The notes beneath the pieces are model-generated. The model was not told the DNA's origin and did not search any database. It saw nothing but the letters and a program-made list of their open reading frames with translations. Source: Trinickia dabaoshanensis (GTDB taxonomy: Bacteria; Pseudomonadota; Gammaproteobacteria; Burkholderiales; Burkholderiaceae). From it: 64,000 nucleotides of DNA. The position numbers and the translations under genes are program-made. Location of the stretch: the NCBI RefSeq assembly GCF_002879885.1, contig NZ_PNYA01000004.1:62001-126000 (forward strand). Reading direction: 5' to 3'. Every line of letters begins with the position of its first letter. Positions within the stretch are counted from its first letter, which is position 1. Below, piece by piece: positions 8,701-17,638 of the stretch.

Positions 8701-9234
8701 ATGCAATTCACCAAGCAGCGGTTTGCGATCGCCGTACTGGCCGCGGCGGCCATTGCGAATCTGAACGCTTGCAGCTCGTTGTACGGCGAAAGCGCCTCGG
8801 CCGGTGCCGGTATTGCCGGCGCCGCCCTGGCGGCCAAAGTCACGCGGAACGCGGCCGTGGCCACCGGTATCGGCCTGGGCGCCGTCGCCGCTGCGAAAGC
8901 CGGCGTGCAATACACCGAGCGCGTAGTACACCGAAACACGCAAAACTCCATCGCCGCGGTGGCGGGGCCGCTTGCGGTCGGCGCGGTCGCACCATGGGAC
9001 GTGGAGCACACAGTAGCGATCGAAGCCGACGAACACGGCCGCGTGACCGTGAGCCGCACGATCAGCACCGGCGCGCTCGACTGCAAGGAAATCGTATTCT
9101 CCGTCGATCAGGACGCGACGAAGAAGGAGCCCGCCTCGAGCGCCTTCTACGTCGCATCGATCTGCCGGGACGGCAATGCATGGAAATGGGCCTCGGCGGA
9201 ACCCGCTACCGAACGCTGGGGTGCCCTGCAATGA
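8701..9234 (+). CDS. Putative lipoprotein, first of a tandem pair
   Basis: A 177-aa exported protein. A signal peptide ends in a lipobox (NLNACSS), and a Gly/Ala-rich segment follows (about 30-65) resembling a glycine-zipper membrane segment. The C-terminal domain ends WKWASAEPATERWGALQ. The next gene starts in the ATGA overlap and encodes a paralogue with the same domain order and the same C-terminal signature. Function unknown; probably envelope-associated. Confidence 0.75.
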   Translation: MQFTKQRFAIAVLAAAAIANLNACSSLYGESASAGAGIAGAALAAKVTRNAAVATGIGLGAVAAAKAGVQYTERVVHRNTQNSIAAVAGPLAVGAVAPWDVEHTVAIEADEHGRVTVSRTISTGALDCKEIVFSVDQDATKKEPASSAFYVASICRDGNAWKWASAEPATERWGALQ

Positions 9235-9734
9235 GCGCGCGCATGATGCTGGCCGCGCTCGTATGCGCCGGCGCCGGCGCGGCGCTCGCCGGCTGCTCGT
9301 CGATCGGGGCAGCCAGCGGCGCGGCCGCCGGTGTCGCGACGGGCGTCGTCACCTCGAATCCGGCGGTCGGAATCGGCGTGGGTATCGCCGTGCAGGCGGC
9401 GACGGACGAAGCCGTCAACCGCTATATGCTCGTCATGCATCGAGATCAGCAAGACGCGATCGCCATGCTGGTCGGCGAGATGCCCGTAGGCGCAGCTCAG
9501 CCGTGGCGAGTGAGCCACACGCTCCCGATCGAGAACGGCCATGGGGAAGTGCGTGTGATCCGCGCCTTCGACACCGCATTGACGAGTTGCAAGGAATTCG
9601 CCTTCTCGGTCGTCGACGGCGACAAACCCGATGCGAAGGTCGATTGGTTTACCGCAAGTGCGTGCCAACAAGGCGGACGGTGGAAGTGGGCGTCGGCCGA
9701 ACCCGCGGTCGAGCGCTGGGGTACGTTGCAATGA
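9231..9734 (+). CDS. Putative lipoprotein, second of a tandem pair
   Basis: A 167-aa paralogue of the preceding gene: signal peptide with lipobox (LAGCSS), Gly/Ala-rich stretch, VNRYMLVMHRDQQDAIAML in place of TERVVHRNTQNSIAAV, then a C-terminus ending WKWASAEPAVERWGTLQ. The start codon overlaps the stop codon of the first copy (ATGA), so translation is probably coupled and the two products may work together. Sequence divergence between the copies is high outside the C-terminus, implying an old duplication. Function unknown. Confidence 0.75.
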   Translation: MSARMMLAALVCAGAGAALAGCSSIGAASGAAAGVATGVVTSNPAVGIGVGIAVQAATDEAVNRYMLVMHRDQQDAIAMLVGEMPVGAAQPWRVSHTLPIENGHGEVRVIRAFDTALTSCKEFAFSVVDGDKPDAKVDWFTASACQQGGRWKWASAEPAVERWGTLQ

Positions 9735-9749
9735 CTTTGCAATGACGAT

Positions 9750-9789
9750 GGGGCACCGGCGCGTTCGATGGCGAACGCGCCGGTGCCCC
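9750..9789. terminator. Long hairpin between convergent genes
   Basis: Perfect 18-bp arms (starting GGGGCACCGGCGCG) around a four-base loop, between the plus-strand lipoprotein gene and the minus-strand liuD. No clear T-run on either side, but position and stability suggest a shared terminator. Confidence 0.6.
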
Positions 9790-9799
9790 CGGGTTCGGC

Positions 9800-11806
9800 T
9801 TACTGCGCTTCCATGACCAGCAACTGCGCGCCGTCAGCCACTTGATCGCCCACGGCGTAAAGCACTTCCGCAACGGTGCCCGATGCCGGCGCGCCGATCG
9901 TATGCTCCATCTTCATCGCTTCCATCACGATCAGCGGCGCGCCCTTCTCCACGACCGCGCCCGGCTCCACGAGCACTGCGATGACTTTGCCCGGCATCGG
10001 CGCCGTCAACCGCCCTTCGCCGTGCTCCGCGTCGGCCGCGTGCGCCAAGAGGTTCTGCCATTCGAACGTGAGCGCGGAACCTTGGCAGAAAACGTGGAAA
10101 AGATCCCCGTCGACGAATACCCGCCCGGTGATACGCGCTTCGCCCAAACGCGCGCCGAAGGTATGCGGCTCGCTCCCGCGCCACCAGTCGAAGGTTTCAC
10201 GCGCACCGTCGTGTTCGAGCGTACGCGTCTCACCCTCGCGCCCATAGACGACCTGAAACGCGTGCTCGTTGTCCGTGTCGCGCCATTCGATCGTTTGTCG
10301 ATAGCTGCCGTTCAAGCGCCAATGCGACAACCCATCCCACGGCGAGGCGCCATGCGCGAGCCCGCCTTCGCGCGTGAGCAGCGCGCCGCATGCGAGCGCC
10401 AACGCTTCCTTGAATGGCTTCTCGACGGGCGCGAACAGCGCCGCATGATGGCGTTCGATAAGCCCGGTATCCAAATCGGCCGTTGCAAATGGTTCGCTTT
10501 CGACGATGCGCTGCAGGAACGCCACGTTCGTTTGCGGACCCACGGCCTCGCACGCCTGCAACGCCCGGCTCAAACGCGCGAGCGCTTCCGCGCGATCGGC
10601 GCCGTGAACGATCAGCTTAGCGATCATCGGATCGTAAAACGGCGTGATCGTATCGCCTTCGCGCACGCCGCTGTCGATCCGAACCGGCGCGCGCGTGGGC
10701 GAGCCGATCGCGAATTCGACGCCTTCGGGCATGCGCAGATACTTGAGCGTGCCCGTCGAAGGCAAGAAGCCGCGCGCCGGATTCTCGGCATACACGCGCG
10801 CCTCGATCGCATGGCCGTCGATCCGCAATTGATCCTGCCGCAACGGCAACGGCTCGCCGGCCGCGACTCGCAATTGCCATTCGACGAGATCTTGCCCCGT
10901 GATCATTTCCGTCACCGGGTGCTCGACCTGCAAGCGCGTGTTCATCTCCATGAAGTAGAACGCGCTGTCGGTCATGATGAATTCGACCGTACCCGCGCCT
11001 ACGTACGAGACGGCGCGCGCGGCGGCGACGGCCGACTCGCCCATCGCGCGGCGCACTTCGTCGGCCAGACCCGGCGCCGGCGCCTCCTCGAGCACTTTCT
11101 GATGGCGGCGCTGGACCGAGCAATCGCGGTCGAACAAATACACCGCGCCGCCGTGCTTATCGGCGAACACCTGCACCTCGACGTGGCGCGGCCGCGTCAA
11201 ATACTTTTCGATCAGCACGCGATCGTTGCCGAAGCTGCTGGCCGCTTCGCGCTTGCACGAAGCCAACGCTTGCGCGAAGTCCTCGCTCTTCTCCACGACG
11301 CGCATGCCCTTACCGCCCCCGCCCGCGCTCGCCTTGAGCAGAACCGGATAGCCTATCGCGTCGGCTTCGCGCTGGAGCAGCTCCGCGTCTTGCTCGTCGC
11401 CGTGATAACCCGGCACGAGCGGCACGGCCGCCGCGTGCATCAACGCCTTGGCCGCGGCCTTCGAGCCCATCGCGGCGATGGCGGAAACCGGCGGGCCGAT
11501 GAATACGAGGCCCGCGGCCTCGCATGCCTGCGCGAAATCCTCGTTCTCCGAGAGAAAGCCGTAGCCCGGATGGATCGCTTGCGCGCCCGTACGCACGGCG
11601 GCGTCGATGATGCGCTCGATGCGCAGGTAGCTCTCGCTCGCCGCGGCACCGCCGATATGCACCGCCTCGTCGCACGCCGCGACGTGCTTGGCGTTGGCAT
11701 CGGCATCGGAATACACCGCGACGCTCGCGATGCCTAGCCGCTTGCACGTCGCCGCCACACGGCAAGCAATCTCGCCGCGATTTGCAATCAGAATCTTGTT
11801 GAACAT
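9800..11806 (-). CDS. liuD: 3-methylcrotonyl-CoA carboxylase, biotin-containing alpha subunit
   Basis: A 668-aa three-part protein: biotin carboxylase (opening MFNKILIANRGEIACRV, carbamoyl-phosphate-synthase-type ATP-grasp with SAGGGGKGMRVV, about 1-450), a linker/BT domain, and a C-terminal biotinyl domain with VMEAMKMEHTIGAP whose MKM lysine carries biotin. It carboxylates biotin and, with LiuB, converts 3-methylcrotonyl-CoA to 3-methylglutaconyl-CoA in leucine degradation. Assigned to this substrate, not acetyl- or propionyl-CoA, because liuC, liuB and liuA are its immediate neighbours. Last gene of the minus-strand operon, 35 bases after liuC. The start at 11806 begins the conserved ANRGEIA block. 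Confidence 0.93.
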   Translation of the reverse strand: MFNKILIANRGEIACRVAATCKRLGIASVAVYSDADANAKHVAACDEAVHIGGAAASESYLRIERIIDAAVRTGAQAIHPGYGFLSENEDFAQACEAAGLVFIGPPVSAIAAMGSKAAAKALMHAAAVPLVPGYHGDEQDAELLQREADAIGYPVLLKASAGGGGKGMRVVEKSEDFAQALASCKREAASSFGNDRVLIEKYLTRPRHVEVQVFADKHGGAVYLFDRDCSVQRRHQKVLEEAPAPGLADEVRRAMGESAVAAARAVSYVGAGTVEFIMTDSAFYFMEMNTRLQVEHPVTEMITGQDLVEWQLRVAAGEPLPLRQDQLRIDGHAIEARVYAENPARGFLPSTGTLKYLRMPEGVEFAIGSPTRAPVRIDSGVREGDTITPFYDPMIAKLIVHGADRAEALARLSRALQACEAVGPQTNVAFLQRIVESEPFATADLDTGLIERHHAALFAPVEKPFKEALALACGALLTREGGLAHGASPWDGLSHWRLNGSYRQTIEWRDTDNEHAFQVVYGREGETRTLEHDGARETFDWWRGSEPHTFGARLGEARITGRVFVDGDLFHVFCQGSALTFEWQNLLAHAADAEHGEGRLTAPMPGKVIAVLVEPGAVVEKGAPLIVMEAMKMEHTIGAPASGTVAEVLYAVGDQVADGAQLLVMEAQ

Positions 11807-11841
11807 GGAATGTCTCGCAATGGAGCGGCTATCGGTTGCGG

Positions 11842-12633
11842 TCAATCACGCCAAGCCGGCGCGCGTTTTTCGAGGAACGATGCAACGCCCTCGCGCCCCT
11901 CGTCGCTCGCGCGTATCCGCGCGATACGGCGAGCGGTATCGTCGATCAAAGCTTCGTCGAGCGGACACCCGGCGACGTCCTGCACGAGGCGCTTCGATTC
12001 GCGCACGGCCTGTGGCCCGTTCGCGCACAGCGCGGCCGTGATCTTTTGGATCGTGGCGTCGAGCGTATCGGCCGTGGCCATTTCATGCACGAGCCCGAGG
12101 CGCTGCGCGGTCGCGCAATCGAACGGCTCGGCCGTCGTGAAGTAGCGGCGCGACGCACGCTCGCCCAGCGCACGCACGACGTACGGAGCGATCGTCGCGG
12201 CAATCAGACCGAGACGCGCTTCCGATAGACAGAACCGCGCGCTATCGACGGCCACGACGATGTCGCACGCCGCGACCAGACCCACGCCGCCCGCGAACGC
12301 ATCGCCCGACACGCGGGCGACGACGGGTTTGGACACACGATAGATGGCCGCGAGCATGTCGGCGAGACGCCGTGCGTCGACGCGGTTCTCCTCGTCGGAG
12401 AACGCCGCCATCTTCTTCATCCAGTTCAAATCCGCCCCCGCGCAAAACGCGGGACCGTTGGCGGCCAGCACGATCGCGCGCACGTCTTCGCGCGCATTGA
12501 GCTTCGCGAACACATCGGTCAACTCGGCGATCGTCGTTTCGTTGAAGGCGTTGCGCACGTCCGGGCGATTGAGCGTGACGGTTGCCACGTGCCCCGCGAA
12601 CGCCATTTCCAGCATGCTGTAATGCATTGACAT
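11842..12633 (-). CDS. liuC: 3-methylglutaconyl-CoA hydratase
   Basis: A 263-aa crotonase-family enzyme hydrating 3-methylglutaconyl-CoA to HMG-CoA in leucine/isovalerate breakdown. It shows the crotonase features TLNRPDVRNAFNETT, the oxyanion-hole region FCAGADLNWMKKMA, and GDAFAGGVGLVAACDI. Start: two ATGs six bases apart (12633 and 12627); the first is chosen because GGAG lies seven bases upstream. Sits between liuB (29-bp gap) and liuD in the same operon. The general fold is certain; the substrate comes from operon context. Confidence 0.9.
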   Translation of the reverse strand: MSMHYSMLEMAFAGHVATVTLNRPDVRNAFNETTIAELTDVFAKLNAREDVRAIVLAANGPAFCAGADLNWMKKMAAFSDEENRVDARRLADMLAAIYRVSKPVVARVSGDAFAGGVGLVAACDIVVAVDSARFCLSEARLGLIAATIAPYVVRALGERASRRYFTTAEPFDCATAQRLGLVHEMATADTLDATIQKITAALCANGPQAVRESKRLVQDVAGCPLDEALIDDTARRIARIRASDEGREGVASFLEKRAPAWRD

Positions 12634-12661
12634 TGATCGTCTCCGTGCGAAGGACGACGCC

Positions 12662-14269
12662 TTACATTCTGAACACGCCGAAGCGCGTGTCTTCGATCGG
12701 CGCATTCATCGCGGCCGACAACCCTAAGCCCAGCACGTCGCGCGTCTGCGCGGGATCGATGACGCCGTCGTCCCAGAGCCGCGCGCTCGCGTAGTACGGG
12801 TGCCCTTGGTGTTCGTATTGTTCGCGCACCGGCTTTTTAAAGGCCTCTTCCTCCTCGGCGCTCCACGTACCGCCCTTCGCTTCGATGCCGTCGCGCTTGA
12901 CGGTGGCGAGCACCGACGCGGCCTGCTCGCCGCCCATCACCGAGATGCGCGCGTTCGGCCACATCCACAGGAAGCGCGGCGAATACGCGCGGCCGCACAT
13001 GCCGTAGTTGCCGGCCCCGAACGAGCCGCCGATGATGACGGTGAACTTCGGCACCTTCGCGGTGGCGACGGCCGTCACCATCTTCGCCCCGTTGCGCGCG
13101 ATGCCTTCGTTCTCGTACTTGCGGCCCACCATGAAGCCCGTGATGTTTTGCAGGAACACGAGCGGAATCTTGCGCTGGCAGCACAACTCGATGAAGTGCG
13201 CGCCCTTTACGGCCGATTCGGAGAACAAGATGCCGTTGTTCGCGACGATGCCGACGGGGTGCCCCCAGATATGGGTGAAGCCCGTGACGAGTGTCGTGCC
13301 GAAACGCGCCTTGAATTCGTCGAACTCCGAATCGTCGACGATCCGCGCGATGACTTCGCGCACGTCGAACGGCTTGCGCGTATCGGCTGGAATCACGCCA
13401 TACAGGCTTTGCGCGTCGTAGCGCGGCGGCTTCGGCTCGCGCATCGCGACGCTCGGCTGCTTCGTGCGATTGAGCTTACCGACGATGCCGCGCGCCAATG
13501 CGAGCGCGTGGGCGTCGTTTTGCGCGAGATGATCGACCACGCCCGACAGCCGCGTGTGGACGTCGCCGCCGCCGAGGTCTTCGGCGCTCACTTCCTCGCC
13601 CGTAGCCGCTTTCACGAGCGGCGGGCCGCCCAGGAAAATCGTGCCTTGATTCTTGACGATGATCGATTCGTCGCTCATGGCGGGCACATAGGCACCGCCG
13701 GCCGTGCACGAGCCCATCACGACGGCGATCTGCGCGATGCCCGCGGCCGACATGTTCGCTTGGTTGAAAAAGATGCGGCCGAAGTGATCGCGATCGGGAA
13801 AGACGTCGTCTTGATTAGGCAGGTTCGCGCCGCCCGAATCGACGAGATAGACGCACGGCAACCGATTCTCGGCCGCGATCTCTTGCGCCCGCACGTGCTT
13901 TTTGACCGTCATCGGGTAGTACGTGCCGCCCTTGACCGTGGCGTCGTTACAGACGATCACGCACTCTTGCCCCGCGATCCGGCCGATGCCGGTGATGATG
14001 CCGGCACCCGGCGCGGCATCGTGATACATCGAGAAGGCGGCGAGCTGAGAGAATTCGAGGAAAGGCGTCCCCGGGTCGAGCAACTGCGCGATACGATCGC
14101 GCGGCAGCAGTTTGCCGCGCGAGACGTGCTTGTCGCGCGCGGCTTGTCCGCCGCCTTGCGCGAGGTGGGCCACCTTCGCGCGCAGATCGGCGACGAGCGC
14201 CTCCAGCGCGGCGGCGTTCGCTCGGAATTCGTCCGAGCGCGGGTTCAACTTGCTTTCGATGATCGGCAT
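12662..14269 (-). CDS. liuB: 3-methylcrotonyl-CoA carboxylase, carboxyltransferase beta subunit
   Basis: A 535-aa carboxyltransferase of the MCC/PCC beta type, transferring the carboxyl group from LiuD biotin to 3-methylcrotonyl-CoA. Family hallmarks are visible: [17 protein letters not shown] near residue 45, the glycine-rich ADxSGxxLPxQ-like motif ([16 protein letters not shown]), and [20 protein letters not shown] in the C-terminal half. Length is normal for the family. In the operon it lies between liuA (48-bp gap) and liuC. Confidence 0.94.
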   Translation of the reverse strand: MPIIESKLNPRSDEFRANAAALEALVADLRAKVAHLAQGGGQAARDKHVSRGKLLPRDRIAQLLDPGTPFLEFSQLAAFSMYHDAAPGAGIITGIGRIAGQECVIVCNDATVKGGTYYPMTVKKHVRAQEIAAENRLPCVYLVDSGGANLPNQDDVFPDRDHFGRIFFNQANMSAAGIAQIAVVMGSCTAGGAYVPAMSDESIIVKNQGTIFLGGPPLVKAATGEEVSAEDLGGGDVHTRLSGVVDHLAQNDAHALALARGIVGKLNRTKQPSVAMREPKPPRYDAQSLYGVIPADTRKPFDVREVIARIVDDSEFDEFKARFGTTLVTGFTHIWGHPVGIVANNGILFSESAVKGAHFIELCCQRKIPLVFLQNITGFMVGRKYENEGIARNGAKMVTAVATAKVPKFTVIIGGSFGAGNYGMCGRAYSPRFLWMWPNARISVMGGEQAASVLATVKRDGIEAKGGTWSAEEEEAFKKPVREQYEHQGHPYYASARLWDDGVIDPAQTRDVLGLGLSAAMNAPIEDTRFGVFRM

Positions 14270-14317
14270 AGGGCTCGATGCTCCGTCGCGAAGAACGTAC
14301 TTAAAGTTGGATCGGCA

Positions 14318-15499
14318 TCAAAGCGTTTCGGCGAACAGCTCGCGGCCGATCAGCATCCGGCGCACTTCGCTCGTGCCCGCGCCGATCTCATAGAGCTTCG
14401 CGTCGCGCCACAAACGGCCCACCGGATACTCGTTGATGTAGCCGTTGCCGCCGAGCACTTGGATCGCTTCGCCCGCCATCCACGTGGCCTTTTCCGCGGT
14501 GTACAGAATGACGCCCGCGCAGTCCTTGCGCACCTGGCGCACATGGTCCTTGCCGAGCGTGTCGAGTTGACGGCCGACGGCGTACAAATAGGCACGGCAT
14601 GCCTGCAGCGTCGTGTACATATCGGCGACCTTGCCTTGAATCAGTTGGAACTCGCCGATCGCTTGGCCGAATTGCTTGCGATCGTGGATGTACGGAACGA
14701 CGGCGTCCATGCAGGCGAGCATGATGCCCGTCGGGCCGCCGGCCAGCACGGCGCGCTCGTAGTCGAGCCCGCTCATCAGCACCTTCACGCCGCCGTGCAG
14801 TTGGCCGAGGATGTTTTCCTCGGGCACTTCGACGTCTTGGAATACGAGCTCGCCCGTATGGGAGCCGCGCATCCCGAGCTTGTCGAGCTTTTGCGCGACC
14901 GAGAACCCTTTCATCCCCTTCTCGACGATGAAGGCCGTGATGCCGCGCGCACCCGCCTCGACATCCGTCTTCGCGTAGACGACGAGCGTGTCGCAGTCCG
15001 GGCCGTTCGTGATCCACATCTTCGTGCCGTTCAGCACGTAACGGTCGCCGCGCTTGTCCGCGCGCAGCTTCATGCTGACGACGTCGGAGCCGGCGTTCGG
15101 CTCGCTCATCGCCAACGCGCCCACGTGCTCGCCCGACACGAGCTTGGGCAGGTACTTGCTCTTTTGCGCCGGCGTGCCGTTGCGGTGGATCTGGTTGACG
15201 CACAGGTTCGAGTGCGCGCCGTACGAGAGGCCGACCGAGGCCGATGCCCGCGAGATCTCCTCCATCGCGACCATATGCGCCGTGTAGCCCATGTTCGCGC
15301 CGCCGTACTCCTCGGAAACGGTCATGCCGAGCACACCCAGTTCGCCGAACTTGCGCCACAAATCCATGGGGAATTGGTCGTCGCGATCGATCTCGCCCGC
15401 GCGCGGCGCGATTTCCTTCGCGGCGAAATTGGCCACTGCGTCGCGCAGCATGTCGATGTCTTCGCCGAGCGCGAACTGCAAACCAGGCACATTGCTCAT
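14318..15499 (-). CDS. liuA: Isovaleryl-CoA dehydrogenase
   Basis: A 393-aa flavin-dependent acyl-CoA dehydrogenase, first gene of the liuABCD operon; oxidises isovaleryl-CoA to 3-methylcrotonyl-CoA. It shows the family blocks [17 protein letters not shown] and KMWITNGPD, the carboxylate region [16 protein letters not shown] that holds the catalytic glutamate in isovaleryl-CoA dehydrogenases, and the C-terminal [17 protein letters not shown]. The start at 15499 has GAGGAG seven bases upstream. A TetR gene is divergent, with a candidate operator between. Confidence 0.93.
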   Translation of the reverse strand: MSNVPGLQFALGEDIDMLRDAVANFAAKEIAPRAGEIDRDDQFPMDLWRKFGELGVLGMTVSEEYGGANMGYTAHMVAMEEISRASASVGLSYGAHSNLCVNQIHRNGTPAQKSKYLPKLVSGEHVGALAMSEPNAGSDVVSMKLRADKRGDRYVLNGTKMWITNGPDCDTLVVYAKTDVEAGARGITAFIVEKGMKGFSVAQKLDKLGMRGSHTGELVFQDVEVPEENILGQLHGGVKVLMSGLDYERAVLAGGPTGIMLACMDAVVPYIHDRKQFGQAIGEFQLIQGKVADMYTTLQACRAYLYAVGRQLDTLGKDHVRQVRKDCAGVILYTAEKATWMAGEAIQVLGGNGYINEYPVGRLWRDAKLYEIGAGTSEVRRMLIGRELFAETL

Positions 15500-15585
15500 G
15501 AACGTCTCCTCGAATTCGGATGGGGAGGCCGGGTGCGGCCATACGAGCGGCAACCACGCTCGATCACCGCGCATTTCACGCCAGA

Positions 15586-15601
15586 TTTACGTAAGCGTCA
15601 A
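15586..15601. promoter_or_regulatory. Candidate operator for the TetR regulator of liu genes
   Basis: TTTACG-TAAG-CGTCAA, an imperfect inverted repeat (5 of 6 paired positions) in the 199-bp region shared by liuA and the divergent TetR gene. Similar TTGACG/TTTACG half-sites are described upstream of leucine-degradation genes in proteobacteria. Site identity is inferred, not tested. Confidence 0.45.
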
Positions 15602-15698
15602 TAGTTTTCTTGAGTAAAGCTCATATTTTTGCGGCGCCGCGTGGATCTGGGCCTGCGGTGCTAATATCGGCCCCGGCAATCGAGCGAGCGCGACGAAC

Positions 15699-16490
15699 TT
15701 GAATACGACTCAGACCGGGGAAGAAACGAAGCCCGAAGCGGGCGGCGCCAGGCGTCAGCCGGCCGGACGCAAATCCCAGCAACGCGTGAAGGACATCCTT
15801 CAGGCGGGCCGCGAGGTGTTTTCCGAAAAAGGTTACGAACGTGCGACCACCGCCGAAATCGCACAGCGGCTCGGCGTCTCGGAGGCAACCGTATTCAGTT
15901 ACTTCCGCGGCAAGCGTGAGCTTTGCGCGCGCGTCATCGCCGACTGGTACGACGAAATCATCGCCGCGATCGAAACGGGCCTGCCGCGCGAGGGCACGGC
16001 GCGTCAGCAGTTCGCCTTCATCGTACGAACCCATCTTCGACTGATGCTGGTGCACGGTACCGGCATGTGCTCGCTGGTTTTATCGGAAGGGCGGGCCAAA
16101 CATCATGAACTCAGTGCCGAGTTGACTTCCTTGCAGCGCCGCTACACGGCGCCGCTCATGCGCGTGCTCGCTCAGGCCCAGCAAGCGGGGCAGATCCGCA
16201 CCGATTTGCCGTTGCGCTTGATGCGCTCGATGGTGTTCGGCCCGCTCGAGCATGTGCTTTGGGACGCGGCGTTGGGCCATCGCAGTCCGGACATCGATGT
16301 CACCGCCGACCGTCTCGTGGACGTTTTATGGACGGCGCTGCAACCGCCGGCTCCCGCCATTTCGGCCCTGGTCCAACTCAAGGACGACCTCGGCGAAGCG
16401 ATGCGGCGCTACGAGGCGAGCGCGGCCAACGGACCGCCGCCCGCCTCCGCCGAGAAGCGCAAGTCGAAGCGCGATCGAGCAGACGATTGA
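15699..16490 (+). CDS. TetR-family regulator divergent from liu operon (LiuQ-like)
   Basis: A 263-aa TetR-family protein. The N-terminal helix-turn-helix spans about residues 27-75 (VFSEKGYERATTAEIAQRLG, then VSEATVFSYFRGKRELCARV); the C-terminal part (about 90-220) is the ligand-sensing helical domain. The apparent start is TTG at 15699, since no ATG occurs before the DNA-binding domain. The C-terminus is basic and low in complexity. Its position divergent from liuABCD matches the LiuQ arrangement known from betaproteobacteria, so repression of liu genes in the absence of branched-chain acyl-CoA is likely. Confidence 0.8.
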   Translation: MNTTQTGEETKPEAGGARRQPAGRKSQQRVKDILQAGREVFSEKGYERATTAEIAQRLGVSEATVFSYFRGKRELCARVIADWYDEIIAAIETGLPREGTARQQFAFIVRTHLRLMLVHGTGMCSLVLSEGRAKHHELSAELTSLQRRYTAPLMRVLAQAQQAGQIRTDLPLRLMRSMVFGPLEHVLWDAALGHRSPDIDVTADRLVDVLWTALQPPAPAISALVQLKDDLGEAMRRYEASAANGPPPASAEKRKSKRDRADD

Positions 16491-16560
16491 CCGCATCGGC
16501 GCACTTGCCCAATACGGATGGCACGACTATCGTGTGGGTTCCTCATCTTTTGCCCCTTCG

Positions 16561-17571
16561 ATGACTACCCGTCTTACGCCTGCGCTCGCCTCGAAGTTCG
16601 CCGACTTGGCGTTATCCCATCTGACCCGCGAATACCCGAACAAGCTGACGCATTCGCTCGCCGGCCCGCAAGACGTTCGCTCGCCGCGCGAATTGCACCC
16701 GATCTTTTACGGCAGCTACGACTGGCATTCCTGCGTCCACGGGTACTGGCTGCTGCTGCGGCTGCTCGATCGATACCCGGAGCTGCCGCAAGCGCAGCAG
16801 ATCCGCGACGTCGTCAATGCGCACTTCACCGATGCGAAGGTCGCGGGCGAGCTCGCTTATTTGAGCCTTCCTCACAATCGTGGCTTCGAGCGGCCCTACG
16901 GCTGGGCCTGGCTGCTCGCGCTGGCCGGTCAATTGGATGCGATGCGCTCGCCCGAAGCCGCGCGCTGGGCGTCGGCGCTGGCCCCGCTGACCGATGCCTT
17001 CGTCGATCGATTCACTGAATTCCTGCCGAAGGCGACCTATCCGTTGCGCGTCGGCACGCACTTCAATACGGCATTCGCGCTCGCGCTGGCGCTGGACTTC
17101 GCTCAAGCGACCGAGCGCGCCAAGCTGGAAGCGCTCATCGAGGAAACGGCCTGGCGCTGGTACAAGCGCGATATGGACTGCCAGGCATGGGAACCCGGCG
17201 GCGACGAATTTCTATCGCCTGCGCTGATGGAAGCGGAATTGATGCGACGCGTGCTGCCGCACGACGCCTTCAGCATCTGGTTCGAACGGTTTTTGCCTCG
17301 CCTGGCACAACAAGAACCCGCCACGCTCTTCAGCCCGGCCGTGGTGACCGACCGCACCGACGGCAAGATCGCCCATCTCGACGGGCTCAACCTGAGCCGA
17401 GCCTGGTGCCAGCGCTCGCTCGCGAGGGCCCTGCCCGATGGCGACGTGCGTAAGGCGTTACTCGAAGACGCCGCCGAGACGCACCTGAACGCGGCGCTGC
17501 CGCACGTGGCAGGCGACTACATGGGCGAGCATTGGCTCGCGACGTTCGCCTTGCTCGCCCTCGAAGCGTGA
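16561..17571 (+). CDS. DUF2891 family protein
   Basis: A 336-aa predicted cytoplasmic protein of the DUF2891 family. Conserved stretches include ELHPIFYGSYDWHSCVHGYW near residue 45, NRGFERPYGWAWLL and the metal- or sugar-site-like WEPGGDEFLSPALMEAELM. The many Trp/His/Asp residues and all-helical pattern suggest an alpha/alpha barrel like glycan-processing enzymes, but no activity is established. It starts at the ATG at 16561, 70 bases after the TetR gene on the same strand, and is convergent with the glycogen-debranching-like gene. Confidence 0.75.
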   Translation: MTTRLTPALASKFADLALSHLTREYPNKLTHSLAGPQDVRSPRELHPIFYGSYDWHSCVHGYWLLLRLLDRYPELPQAQQIRDVVNAHFTDAKVAGELAYLSLPHNRGFERPYGWAWLLALAGQLDAMRSPEAARWASALAPLTDAFVDRFTEFLPKATYPLRVGTHFNTAFALALALDFAQATERAKLEALIEETAWRWYKRDMDCQAWEPGGDEFLSPALMEAELMRRVLPHDAFSIWFERFLPRLAQQEPATLFSPAVVTDRTDGKIAHLDGLNLSRAWCQRSLARALPDGDVRKALLEDAAETHLNAALPHVAGDYMGEHWLATFALLALEA

Positions 17572-17611
17572 GCGCCGCGCAGGCTCGACCCTCGTGAACG
17601 TTGGTGTTGCT

Positions 17612-17630
17612 GCCCGGGCAGCGCCCGGGC
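17612..17630. terminator. GC-rich hairpin between convergent genes
   Basis: GCCCGGGC-AGC-GCCCGGGC between the DUF2891 gene and the debranching-enzyme gene. No T-run follows on either strand; probable bidirectional stop signal. Confidence 0.4.
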
Positions 17631-17638
17631 CGGCGCCA

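Noticed and set aside
9842-15604. Long plus-strand open frames opposite liuD and liuB/liuA (631 and 934 codons)
   Set aside because: They mirror codon bias of the high-GC minus-strand genes, have no recognisable motifs and start in unlikely places; treated as antisense artefacts.
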